Assembly (NCBI GenBank): GCA_937891165.1
Contig: CALAEX010000036.1
Coordinates: forward strand, 1 to 35,649
Reading direction: 5' to 3'
Source of the DNA: an uncultured Lachnospiraceae bacterium
GTDB lineage: Bacteria; Bacillota; Clostridia; Lachnospirales; Lachnospiraceae
Length of the DNA stretch: 35,649 nucleotides
The stretch's first letter is position 1. The number at the start of each line of letters is the position of its first letter. The position numbers and the translations under genes were made by a program. The notes under the pieces were generated by a model, which searched no databases, had not been told where the DNA came from, and saw only the letters and a list, made by a program, of their open reading frames with translations. Below, piece by piece: positions 1-8,722 of this stretch.

Positions 1-245
1 TCTATGCATACAGATAGGCGGCCTTTGTTTTTTTCAGAATGTATATTTGAATTTTCATTGTAAAGCGGATATTTGTACGCTACATTTGATACTCTACCAT
101 TTAAAGTTTCCTTTATTTGAGATGGCGGAGTGTTTGTTGCATGTTCAAAGAGTTGAAAATCTACAAATTTTCGTTGTTTATCTAATAATGCATATGCGAT
201 ATAAATTTTATTTGATAGTGTGATTTTTGTAGCACCAATTGTATT
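1..245 (-). pseudogene. Open reading frame running off the left edge, unidentified
   Basis: On the - strand this stretch stays open for about 81 codons and leaves the window at position 1. That is unusually long for DNA this AT-rich. It begins just after an in-frame stop (246-248) and contains no ATG, GTG or TTG, so no start can be assigned. An ATG in another frame near 264-266 would join it after a one-base shift, so a frameshifted or decayed 5' end is possible. The readable part includes the stretch KIYIAYALLDKQRKFVDF. I do not recognise the product. It diverges from dxr, whose promoter must lie within or next to it. A chance open frame cannot be excluded. Confidence 0.25.
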
Positions 246-343
246 TTATTTACTTCAATTGTAATCATGATTTCGACACAAAAGAATGGTATATTTGTTT
301 TAAGGATTATCGTTATAAAATATGATTAAAGGAATGAATGGAT

Positions 344-1483
344 ATGAAACATATTTCTATTTTAGGCTCTACAGGTTCGATAGGAACACAGACGTTAGAT
401 GTAGTTAGAAAAAATCAGGATATTCAGGTAGAGGCATTGGCAGCAGGCAGAAATATTGGGCTATTGTTAGAGCAGATTAGAGAATTTGCACCAAAGCTTG
501 TTTGTGTATATGACAAAGAAAAAGCAAAAGAATTAGAAACTTTATTAAAAAAAGAAGGATTTTCTACAGAAGTAATGTCTGGAATGGAAGGTTTGCTTGC
601 TTGTGCTACCATTGAACAAGCACAGATAGTTGTTACTGCTTTTGTTGGTATGATTGGAATTCGTCCAACGATAGAGGCAATTAAAGCAGGAAAAGATATT
701 GCTTTGGCAAATAAGGAAACATTAGTTACCGCAGGGCATTTGATTATGCCATTAGCAAAAGAAAAGAAGGTGTCTATTTTACCAGTAGATAGTGAACATT
801 CTGCTATTTTTCAGTCGTTACAAGGAAATGCAGGAAATAAAGTGCATAAAATTTTATTGACTGCTTCTGGTGGACCATTCCGTAATAAAACAAAAGAAGA
901 ATTAAAGCAAGTACAAGTAGAAGATGCTCTCAAACACCCAAACTGGTCGATGGGACGAAAAATTACAATAGATTCTTCGACTTTAGTCAATAAAGGATTA
1001 GAAGTGATAGAGGCAAAATGGTTGTTTGATGTAGATGCATCGAATATTGAAGTAGTGGTGCATCCACAGAGTATTATTCACTCGATGATTGAGTATGAAG
1101 ATGGTGCAGTCATTGCTCAGCTTGGTGTCCCAGATATGAAATTACCAATTCAATATGCACTCTATTATCCAGAAAGAAAGAGTCCAACAGCAGAGAGATT
1201 GGATTTTTATAAACTTCGTTCCTTAGAGTTTTATCCACCTAATACGGAAGTTTTTCCAGCACTTTCCATGGCGTATGAAGCATTAGAAATAGGGGGAAGT
1301 ATGCCTACAGTTTATAATGCAACAAATGAATGGGCAGTGGCAGCTTTTTTAGAGAAAAAGATTGCTTATACGGAAATTGTAGAGTGTATTCGTAAAGAAA
1401 TGGATAGACATCAAGTAATTGCGAATCCATCGTTAGAAGATATTTTAAGAACGGAACAAGAAGTTTATCAGAATCTTTCTTAA
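344..1483 (+). CDS. dxr: 1-deoxy-D-xylulose 5-phosphate reductoisomerase
   Basis: Second enzyme of the MEP pathway: it rearranges and reduces DXP to 2-C-methyl-D-erythritol 4-phosphate using NADPH and a divalent metal, in the cytoplasm. The N-terminus carries the nucleotide-binding loop GSTGSIGTQTLDVVR. Further in are ANKETLV, the metal-binding PVDSEHSAIFQ, the SGGPF loop, HPNWSMGRKITIDSSTLVNKG and VVVHPQSIIHSM, all family hallmarks. At 379 residues the protein has the usual length. I place the start at ATG 344 because AAAGGA at 328-333 lies 10 nt upstream, whereas ATG 338 would leave only 4 nt. It is followed 43 bp later by rseP and then ispG, another MEP gene, which suggests one operon. cdsA, often found upstream of dxr, is not visible here. 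Confidence 0.97.
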   Translation: MKHISILGSTGSIGTQTLDVVRKNQDIQVEALAAGRNIGLLLEQIREFAPKLVCVYDKEKAKELETLLKKEGFSTEVMSGMEGLLACATIEQAQIVVTAFVGMIGIRPTIEAIKAGKDIALANKETLVTAGHLIMPLAKEKKVSILPVDSEHSAIFQSLQGNAGNKVHKILLTASGGPFRNKTKEELKQVQVEDALKHPNWSMGRKITIDSSTLVNKGLEVIEAKWLFDVDASNIEVVVHPQSIIHSMIEYEDGAVIAQLGVPDMKLPIQYALYYPERKSPTAERLDFYKLRSLEFYPPNTEVFPALSMAYEALEIGGSMPTVYNATNEWAVAAFLEKKIAYTEIVECIRKEMDRHQVIANPSLEDILRTEQEVYQNLS

Positions 1484-1526
1484 AGTTTTATCATAAATTT
1501 TGTGTAGTACAGTAGAAAGGGATTAT

Positions 1527-2846
1527 ATGAGTATTATTATATCTATTTTAGTATTTAGTATCATTATCATTATCCATGAGTTGGGGCATTTTTTATTGGC
1601 AAAGGCAAATGGAATTGGAGTAGTAGAGTTTTCGATTGGTCTTGGTCCAACGGTGGTAGGAATTAAAAAAGGGGAAACAAAGTATTCGATTAAATTATTA
1701 CCATTTGGTGGTATGTGTCAGATGGTGGGAGAAGATACAGAGCAAAATTCAGGGGAAGAAAATGCATTTTATTCCAAAGGAGTATGGCAAAGATTTTCTG
1801 TTGTTTTTGCAGGACCTTTCTTTAATTTTATCTTAGCATTTGCTCTTTCTTTATTTGTGATTGGATTAGTAGGATATGATGCACCAACAATAGAATCTGT
1901 GTCAGTAGGTTCTCCAGCAGAGAAAGCAGGATTACAAGCAGGAGATTTTATTAAAAAAATTGGTGGAGATTCGGTTTCTATTGGACGAGAAGTAGATTCT
2001 TATTTTTTATATAACAAAGTAGACGAAACTCCAATCGAAGTAATCTATCAAAGAGATGGAAAAACATATACAACAGAGATTCAGCCTGTATTAACAAAGC
2101 AATATTTGTTAGGATTTAGTTATTATCCAAATACAGATGGAGTAGCAGAGGTTCTTTCTGTCAATGAAAATTATCCATTTCATTTGGCTGGAGTTTTACC
2201 AAAAGATATTATAACAAGTATCAATGGAACAAAAATTGCAACAGGGGCAGAGTTATCTATGTATATGGATGCTCATCCATTGGATGGTTCTGCGGTTTTC
2301 GTTACTTATGAAAGAACATTAGAAGATGGAACAAAGAAGGAAACAACAGTAGAAGTTACACCAATGTTGTATCAAGAAGTATATAGTGTTGGATTTGCTT
2401 ATAATCTTTCTAGAGAAAAAGTAGGTGTTTTAGATACGCTAAAATATAGTTTTGTTGAGGTAAAATATTGGATTGTTACTACAATAAAGAATTTAGGATT
2501 ATTAGTAACAGGACAACTTAGCTCCAATGATGTAGGTGGTCCAGTAGCTATTATTGGGACAATAGGAGATGTGTATGAACAGACACAAGAAGTTGGCACA
2601 GCGTTAGATGTTGTATTACAAATGGCATACATTACTATTTTATTGAGTGCGAATTTAGGTGTTATGAATTTACTTCCAATTCCTGCATTGGATGGAGGTA
2701 AATTGACATTTACATTGATTGAAGCAGTGAGAGGAAAACCAATAGACCGTGAAAAAGAGGGTATGGTACATTTAATTGGTATGATTTTATTGATGATATT
2801 GATGGTATTTATTTTCTTTAATGATATTAAAAATGTATTCTTTTAA
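1527..2846 (+). CDS. rseP: RseP-family site-2 intramembrane zinc metalloprotease
   Basis: Membrane protease of the M50 (RseP/RasP) family that cleaves transmembrane substrates such as anti-sigma factors and leftover signal peptides. The first transmembrane segment carries the zinc motif HELGH near residue 16. The second metal motif, NLLPIPALDGG, is near residue 380. Between them are a conserved membrane segment (FAGPFFNFILAFALSLF) and two PDZ-like regions, about residues 115-190 and 210-290, the first starting ESVSVGSPAEKAGLQAGD. The protein has 439 residues. ATG 1527 is chosen because AGAAAGGG (1514-1521) lies just upstream. A TTG at 1500 would extend the frame but has no ribosome-binding site. 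It sits between dxr and ispG, the common order in Firmicutes. Confidence 0.95.
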   Translation: MSIIISILVFSIIIIIHELGHFLLAKANGIGVVEFSIGLGPTVVGIKKGETKYSIKLLPFGGMCQMVGEDTEQNSGEENAFYSKGVWQRFSVVFAGPFFNFILAFALSLFVIGLVGYDAPTIESVSVGSPAEKAGLQAGDFIKKIGGDSVSIGREVDSYFLYNKVDETPIEVIYQRDGKTYTTEIQPVLTKQYLLGFSYYPNTDGVAEVLSVNENYPFHLAGVLPKDIITSINGTKIATGAELSMYMDAHPLDGSAVFVTYERTLEDGTKKETTVEVTPMLYQEVYSVGFAYNLSREKVGVLDTLKYSFVEVKYWIVTTIKNLGLLVTGQLSSNDVGGPVAIIGTIGDVYEQTQEVGTALDVVLQMAYITILLSANLGVMNLLPIPALDGGKLTFTLIEAVRGKPIDREKEGMVHLIGMILLMILMVFIFFNDIKNVFF

Positions 2847-2916
2847 ACAAATCAAATAGAGGAGTAAGTAGCGAAGAGGGTTATCAATATTCGCTTGATG
2901 AAAGGAAGGAATTTTA

Positions 2917-3993
2917 ATGGGTTGGTTGACAGATACAAACAATAGAAGAATTACAAAAGAAGTACGCATTGGGAATGTGTGGATTGGTGGAAATCATCCT
3001 ATTGCGATTCAGTCTATGACAAATACAAAGACAGAGAATATAGAAGCAACGGTAGCACAAATTCTTGCACTAGAAAAAGTAGGATGTGAAATTATTCGTT
3101 GTGCTGTTCCAACCATGGAGGCAGCAAAGGCTTTGGCAGAAATTAAAAAACAGATTTCCATTCCTTTGGTTGCGGATATCCATTTTGATTATCGTTTAGC
3201 AATTGCTGCGATGGAATATGGGGCAGATAAAGTGAGAATCAATCCAGGAAATATTGGTTCTAGTGAAAAGATAAAAGCAGTAGTAGATGTAGCAAAGGAA
3301 AGACAAATTCCACTTCGAGTTGGAGTTAATTCAGGTTCGTTAGAAAAACAGCTGATTGAAAAATATGGTGGAGTAACCGCAGAAGGTTTAGTAGAAAGTG
3401 CCCTACATCAAGCAGAATTGATAGAAGATATGGGGTATGATAATTTGGTCATTAGTATAAAATCCTCAGATGTACTGATGTGTGTTAAAGCACATGAACT
3501 GATTGCAAATAGAACGAAATATCCGCTTCATGTAGGAATTACAGAGTCAGGTACAGTAACTTCAGGAAATATTAAATCTTCGATTGGTTTGTCTTTGATT
3601 TTAGGGCAAGGAATTGGAGATACGATAAGGGTATCCCTTACCGCAGACCCTGTAGAAGAAATTGTTTCCGCAAAACAGATTTTAAAGACATTGGGACTAC
3701 GAAAAGGTGGAATTGAAGTAGTATCTTGTCCGACCTGTGGAAGAACTCGGATTGATTTGATTGGTCTTGCAAAACAAGTGGAAGAAATGGTGAAAGAATA
3801 TCCGCTTGATATGAAAGTAGCAGTGATGGGTTGCGTGGTAAATGGACCTGGAGAAGCAAGAGAAGCAGACCTTGGAATTGCAGGAGGGATTGGAGAAGGA
3901 TTGTTGATTAGAAAAGGAGAAATTCTGCGTAAAGTAAAAGAAGAAAATTTATTGTCAGAGTTGCAAGTAGAATTGAATAAGTTAATTATTTAG
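2917..3993 (+). CDS. ispG: 4-hydroxy-3-methylbut-2-enyl diphosphate synthase (flavodoxin)
   Basis: Penultimate MEP-pathway enzyme, a 4Fe-4S protein converting the cyclic diphosphate MEcPP to HMBPP. Iron-sulfur ligands are visible: CPTCGRTRID supplies two cysteines near residues 270 and 273, and CVVNGPGEA supplies the third near 305 followed by the conserved glutamate. The N-terminal TIM-barrel part has IQSMTNTKTENIEATV, ADIHFDYRLA and VRINPGNIG. The length of 358 residues is that of the short bacterial form. GAAAGGAAGGAATTTT precedes the ATG. It lies 70 bp after rseP with no clear terminator between, so cotranscription with dxr and rseP is likely. Immediately after its stop codon begins a large inverted repeat. 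Confidence 0.97.
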   Translation: MGWLTDTNNRRITKEVRIGNVWIGGNHPIAIQSMTNTKTENIEATVAQILALEKVGCEIIRCAVPTMEAAKALAEIKKQISIPLVADIHFDYRLAIAAMEYGADKVRINPGNIGSSEKIKAVVDVAKERQIPLRVGVNSGSLEKQLIEKYGGVTAEGLVESALHQAELIEDMGYDNLVISIKSSDVLMCVKAHELIANRTKYPLHVGITESGTVTSGNIKSSIGLSLILGQGIGDTIRVSLTADPVEEIVSAKQILKTLGLRKGGIEVVSCPTCGRTRIDLIGLAKQVEEMVKEYPLDMKVAVMGCVVNGPGEAREADLGIAGGIGEGLLIRKGEILRKVKEENLLSELQVELNKLII

Positions 3994-4132
3994 AAAGCTT
4001 ACTCGGTTTTATATCTTATAGGACACGCTTTCGCTCGTGGCGAAACGTAGCAGTACTAAACTCGTGGAAAACCTCGTTAAGTACTGACGTTTCTAAACGG
4101 TGCTGATAAGATATAAAATCGAGTAAAGCTTT
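3994..4132. repeat. Nested inverted-repeat element between ispG and polC
   Basis: The outer arms, 3994-4020 and 4105-4132, are about 27 bp long and complementary except for one mismatch and one extra base (left arm AAAGCTTACTCGGTTTTATA). Inside, GAAACGT-AG-CAGTACT (4042-4056) pairs with AGTACTGACGTTTC (4079-4092). A small CACG/CGTG hairpin lies at 4024-4039. The whole would fold as a long branched stem. No T-tract follows as in an intrinsic terminator. It starts at the base after the ispG stop codon. It could be a MITE-like dispersed repeat, an mRNA-stability structure or a structured RNA; copies elsewhere in the genome cannot be checked here. Confidence 0.7.
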
Positions 4133-4188
4133 TGCGAAGAATAGTATACAATATAAATTTCAGAAGTAGAGAAAAGGTGTGAGAAATT

Positions 4189-7100
4189 TTGAATTTATTT
4201 GAAGTGTTTGAAGACCTTCAGGTGAAGAAAGAGCTGGAGAATGCTTTTTTGAAAGTAGAAGTTGTGAAAATTGTGACATCAAGGAGTACAGGAGATACTG
4301 TAATTCATTTAAAGTCAAAGCGATTATTAGAGAATTCTGTTGTAATGATGATGCAAAAAGAAATTTTTAAGCAGTTTTTTGGAAAACTTGGAAAGACAGT
4401 GAGGCTTGCGATAGAATATGACCTTTCAAAGCAGTATACAGTAGAATCTTTATGGAACTTGCATAAGGATAATCTAATCGAAGAAGTAGCACAAGAAAGT
4501 CGTATGGGTAGGTTTCTATTAAAGAATTCACCGATTACATTTGATTGTGAAGCTTCACCAAATCGAATGCTAGTACAATTAGAGGATAGTTTTATCAGTC
4601 GTAATATAGCAGAACAATTGAAAGTGTATTTAGAGCGTATATTTTATGAACGATTTCAATTTTTAGTTTCTGTAGAATTTGTATATTATGAGGTAATGGA
4701 GCAACAAAAAAAATCTAAGCCAGAAGTATATACGATAGAAATTGTAAAAAAGGAAACCTCGAAAGAAGAAAAGAAAATAGATATAAAGAAAGAGAACTCT
4801 ACTCAAAATACAATGTCAGCAGGAAAAGAAAAGAAAGAATTTCCAAAGACATATAAGAAAAAATTGCCAGATGACCCAGATATTTTTTATGGAAGACCAT
4901 TTGAGGGAGAAGTAACACCATTAAAGGAAGTACAAGATGAAATTGGGGAAGTTGTTGTTTATGGTAAAGTGCTTTCCAATGAAGAAATTGCAATGCGAAA
5001 TGGAGAAAAGTTGATTGTGAAATTTAACTTTACTGATTTGACAGATACGATTTCGGGAAAGTTATTTTTAAAGCCAGAAGAATGGGCAGAAATGAAGGGG
5101 AATTTAAAAGCAGGACAATGTATTAAATTAAAAGGGCTTGCATTATATGATAGATTTGATAAAGAAATTACGATTAATTCCATTGTTGGGATAAAGAAAA
5201 TTTCTAATTTCATTCAGAAAAGAATGGATACTTTTGAAAAAAAGCGTGTAGAATTACATGCTCATACAACAATGAGTGATATGGATGCTGTAGTAGATGC
5301 AAAAACTTTAATAAAAACAGCATTTGAATGGGGACATCCAGGAATTGCCATTACAGACCACGGAGTAGTACAAGCATTTCCAGAAGCAAATCATGCACTA
5401 AATCCAAAAGATTATAAAGATGATGAAGAAAAAATGCAACGAGCCAAAGATTTTAAAATTCTTTATGGAATGGAAGCCTATTTGGTAGATGATGTGGAGG
5501 AAATTGTAAAATATGATAAAGGGCAAACACTAGATACTTCATTTGTTGTATTTGATATTGAAACGACAGGGTTTGATAAGGTAAAGGATAAAATTATTGA
5601 AATTGGTGCAGTAAAAGTAGTTCATGGAGAAATTACAGAACGTTTTTCCTCTTTTGTCAATCCTAAAATTCCGATTCCAGCAAAGATTGAAGAATTGACT
5701 CATATTTCAGATGAGATGGTAATGGATGCACCAGAGATTGATGTCATATTACCACAGTTTTTAGCGTTTTGTAATGATTGTGTATTAGTGGCACATAATG
5801 CTTCGTTTGATACAGGATTTATTAGAAGTAATGCACAAAAGTTAGGACAAGTATTTGATTTTACGATTGTAGATACAGTTGGTATGGCAAAAGTTTTACT
5901 GCCAGATTTAAGTAAGTATAAATTAAATATTGTAGCAAAAGAGCTTGGGATTTCATTAGAGAATCATCATCGTGCAGTAGATGATGCCGAGGCAACAGCA
6001 CAAATTTATGTGAAGTTTTTAGCTATGTTAAAAGAGCGAGGAATTCAAACATTATGTGGAGTACAAGAAAATGCGAAATTTTCTGCAGATGTGATTAAAA
6101 AGATGCCAACGTATCATTGCATTCTTTTATGTAAGAATAATACAGGTAGAGTGAATCTTTATAAAATGGTATCCTTATCTCATTTAGAGTATTATTTTCG
6201 CCGTCCAAAAATTCCAAAAAGTCTTCTAATGGAAAATAGAGAAGGACTTTTTGTTGGTTCTGCTTGTGAAGCAGGAGAATTATATCAAGCATTATTGACA
6301 AATGAATCTATGGACGAAGTAACTCGTTTATGTGAATTTTATGACTATTATGAAATTCAGCCACTTGGAAACAATCGTTTTATGATTGAAAATGAAAAAA
6401 TAGAGCAAGTAGCAAGTGAAGAAGATTTAATTCGTTTGAATAAAAGAATTGTAGAACTTGGAGAGCAGTTTCAAAAACCAGTGGTAGCAACTTGTGATGT
6501 TCATTTTTTAAATCCAGAGGATGAAGTATATCGACGTATTATTATGTCTTGTAAAGGTTTTGCAGATGCAGATAAACAAGCTCCTCTTTATCTTCGTACA
6601 ACGCAGGAAATGTTGAAAGAATTTGAATATTTAGGAGAAGAAAAAGCAAGGGAAGTAGTGATTGATAATACATTAAAAATATTAGAGCAAGTGGAGAAAA
6701 TTTCTCCTGTACGTCCTGATAAATGTCCTCCTGTCATTGAAAATTCGGATGAAACGTTGCGAAACATTTGTTATAATACGGCACATTCTATGTATGGCAA
6801 TCCACTTCCTGATATTGTAAAAGACCGTTTGGAAAGAGAATTGAATTCTATTATTTCCAATGGGTTTGCCGTAATGTATATTATTGCTCAGAAATTAGTG
6901 TGGAAATCGAATGAAGATGGGTATTTGGTTGGTTCTCGTGGTTCGGTTGGTTCTTCGTTTGCAGCAACCATGGCTGGTATTACGGAAGTAAATCCACTTC
7001 CTGCTCATTATTATTGTACGGAATGTTTTTTCTCTGATTTTGATTCGGAGGAAGTAGCAATAAGTCAAAAGAAAGGTCTTTGTGGATATGACTTGCCCGA

Positions 7101-8640
7101 TAGACTTTGTCCAAAGTGTGGAAAGCCATTGAAAAAAGATGGGGCAGATATTCCATTTGAAACATTTTTAGGGTTTTATGGAGATAAAGAGCCAGATATT
7201 GACTTAAATTTTTCAGGAGAATATCAAAGTAAAGCACATGATTATACGGAAGTTATTTTTGGAAAAGGACAGACTTTTCGAGCAGGAACGATTGGTACGT
7301 TAGCAGATAAAACAGCATATGGGTATGTATTAAAATATGATGAAGAACATGGCATTCATCATAGAAAAGCAGAAGTAGAGCGAATTGCTACAGGTTGTGT
7401 TGGCGTTCGAAGAACAACAGGACAACATCCTGGTGGAATTATTGTTTTGCCAATTGGAGAAGAAATTTATTCGTTTACTCCTGTACAGCATCCAGCAAAT
7501 GATATGACTGTAGCTACAATTACTACACATTTTGATTATCACTCGATTGACCATAACTTGTTAAAACTGGATATTCTAGGACACGATGACCCGACGATGA
7601 TTCGTCGATTGGAGGATTTAACAGGAGTAGATGCAAAGACAATTCCAATGGATGATAAAAAAGTGGTATCCCTGTTTCATAGTACAGAGGCACTAGGGAT
7701 TCAACCAGAGGATATTGGTGGCTGTGACCTTGGTAGTCTTGGTCTTCCGGAACTTGGAACAAACTTTGTTATGCAGATGCTTAGGGAAACAAAGCCAAAA
7801 TGTTTCTCTGATATGATTCGTATTTCAGGACTATCACATGGTACAGATGTATGGACAAACAATGCACAAACACTTATCAATGAAGGAACTTGTACACTAG
7901 AAAGTGCTATTTGTACTAGAGATGATATTATGACGTTTTTAATTTATCAAGGGGTAGAAAAAGGTCTTGCTTTTAAAATTATGGAAAGTGTGCGTAAGGG
8001 AAAAGGATTAACAGAAGATATGGAAGCAGCCATGCTTGCACAAGGGATTCCTGATTGGTATATTTGGTCTTGTAAACGAATTAAGTATATGTTCCCCAAG
8101 GCACATGCTTGTGCTTATGTTATGATGGCATTTCGTGTAGCTTATTTTAAAGTGTATTATCCATTAGCTTATTATGCTGCTTATTTTGGAATTCGTGCTT
8201 CTGCATTTAATTATGCAATGATGGCTCTTGGAAGAACAGTATTAGAGAAACATATGAAAGAAATTAAGGGTAAAATGGATAGAAAAGAAGCATCCCAAAA
8301 AGAAGAAGCTACGTATGAAAATATGAAATTAGTACAGGAAATGTATGCTAGAGGATTTGAATTTATGCCAATTGATATTTTTAGGGCGAAAGCCCATGAA
8401 TTTCAAATTGTAGATGGGAAACTCATGCCAGCACTTGATACGATTGATGGTTTGGGAGAAAAGGCAGCAGATTTGATTGTAGAAGCAGTTAAGGATGGAC
8501 CGTTTTTATCTAGAGAAGATTTTAAAAATCGTTGTAAAGTAAGTCAAACGGTAACAGATACGATGGCAGAACTAAATTTGTTAGGAGATATTCCAGCAAC
8601 GAACCAAATCTCATTGATGGATTTGTTTCAATTAGCATAA
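4189..8640 (+). CDS. polC: DNA polymerase III alpha subunit, PolC type
   Basis: Replicative DNA polymerase of low-GC Gram-positives, with built-in proofreading. Domain order fits the family: an N-terminal domain; an OB fold around residues 255-345 (VVVYGKVLSNEEIA); a PHP domain beginning VELHAHTTMSDMDAVV near 354; a DEDDh exonuclease inserted in it (FDIETTGFDKVKDKIIEIGA near 455, HNASFDTGFI, HHRAVDDAEATA); a zinc-binding segment near 940-980 with cysteine pairs (CTEC, CPKCGKPL); the polymerase core (GDKEPDIDLNFSGEYQ, RTTGQHPGGI); and a C-terminal helix-hairpin-helix region. At 1483 residues it is full length. The start is a TTG, with AAAAGGTG about 10 nt upstream; no ATG fits better. A bidirectional hairpin follows the stop codon. 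Confidence 0.97.
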   Translation: MNLFEVFEDLQVKKELENAFLKVEVVKIVTSRSTGDTVIHLKSKRLLENSVVMMMQKEIFKQFFGKLGKTVRLAIEYDLSKQYTVESLWNLHKDNLIEEVAQESRMGRFLLKNSPITFDCEASPNRMLVQLEDSFISRNIAEQLKVYLERIFYERFQFLVSVEFVYYEVMEQQKKSKPEVYTIEIVKKETSKEEKKIDIKKENSTQNTMSAGKEKKEFPKTYKKKLPDDPDIFYGRPFEGEVTPLKEVQDEIGEVVVYGKVLSNEEIAMRNGEKLIVKFNFTDLTDTISGKLFLKPEEWAEMKGNLKAGQCIKLKGLALYDRFDKEITINSIVGIKKISNFIQKRMDTFEKKRVELHAHTTMSDMDAVVDAKTLIKTAFEWGHPGIAITDHGVVQAFPEANHALNPKDYKDDEEKMQRAKDFKILYGMEAYLVDDVEEIVKYDKGQTLDTSFVVFDIETTGFDKVKDKIIEIGAVKVVHGEITERFSSFVNPKIPIPAKIEELTHISDEMVMDAPEIDVILPQFLAFCNDCVLVAHNASFDTGFIRSNAQKLGQVFDFTIVDTVGMAKVLLPDLSKYKLNIVAKELGISLENHHRAVDDAEATAQIYVKFLAMLKERGIQTLCGVQENAKFSADVIKKMPTYHCILLCKNNTGRVNLYKMVSLSHLEYYFRRPKIPKSLLMENREGLFVGSACEAGELYQALLTNESMDEVTRLCEFYDYYEIQPLGNNRFMIENEKIEQVASEEDLIRLNKRIVELGEQFQKPVVATCDVHFLNPEDEVYRRIIMSCKGFADADKQAPLYLRTTQEMLKEFEYLGEEKAREVVIDNTLKILEQVEKISPVRPDKCPPVIENSDETLRNICYNTAHSMYGNPLPDIVKDRLERELNSIISNGFAVMYIIAQKLVWKSNEDGYLVGSRGSVGSSFAATMAGITEVNPLPAHYYCTECFFSDFDSEEVAISQKKGLCGYDLPDRLCPKCGKPLKKDGADIPFETFLGFYGDKEPDIDLNFSGEYQSKAHDYTEVIFGKGQTFRAGTIGTLADKTAYGYVLKYDEEHGIHHRKAEVERIATGCVGVRRTTGQHPGGIIVLPIGEEIYSFTPVQHPANDMTVATITTHFDYHSIDHNLLKLDILGHDDPTMIRRLEDLTGVDAKTIPMDDKKVVSLFHSTEALGIQPEDIGGCDLGSLGLPELGTNFVMQMLRETKPKCFSDMIRISGLSHGTDVWTNNAQTLINEGTCTLESAICTRDDIMTFLIYQGVEKGLAFKIMESVRKGKGLTEDMEAAMLAQGIPDWYIWSCKRIKYMFPKAHACAYVMMAFRVAYFKVYYPLAYYAAYFGIRASAFNYAMMALGRTVLEKHMKEIKGKMDRKEASQKEEATYENMKLVQEMYARGFEFMPIDIFRAKAHEFQIVDGKLMPALDTIDGLGEKAADLIVEAVKDGPFLSREDFKNRCKVSQTVTDTMAELNLLGDIPATNQISLMDLFQLA

Positions 8641-8652
8641 AGTAGATAAGAG

Positions 8653-8697
8653 AAAAATGGGCTGTTCTGAATCAAGTTTTCAGAACAGCCCATTTTT
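8653..8697. terminator. Bidirectional intrinsic terminator between polC and the sigma gene
   Basis: A perfect 19-bp stem, AAAAATGGGCTGTTCTGAA (8653-8671) pairing with 8679-8697, encloses a 7-nt loop. A-tracts and T-tracts at the outer ends let it act on both strands. It lies 12 bp past the polC stop and 25 bp past the end of the convergent - strand gene. Confidence 0.92.
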
Positions 8698-8722
8698 AGA
8701 AAAGCTTTGTATGTACGGATAT

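Noticed and set aside
3994..4132. Intrinsic terminator of the dxr-rseP-ispG operon
   Set aside because: The structure is far larger than a terminator, and the right arm is not followed by a proper T-tract, although partial attenuation cannot be ruled out.
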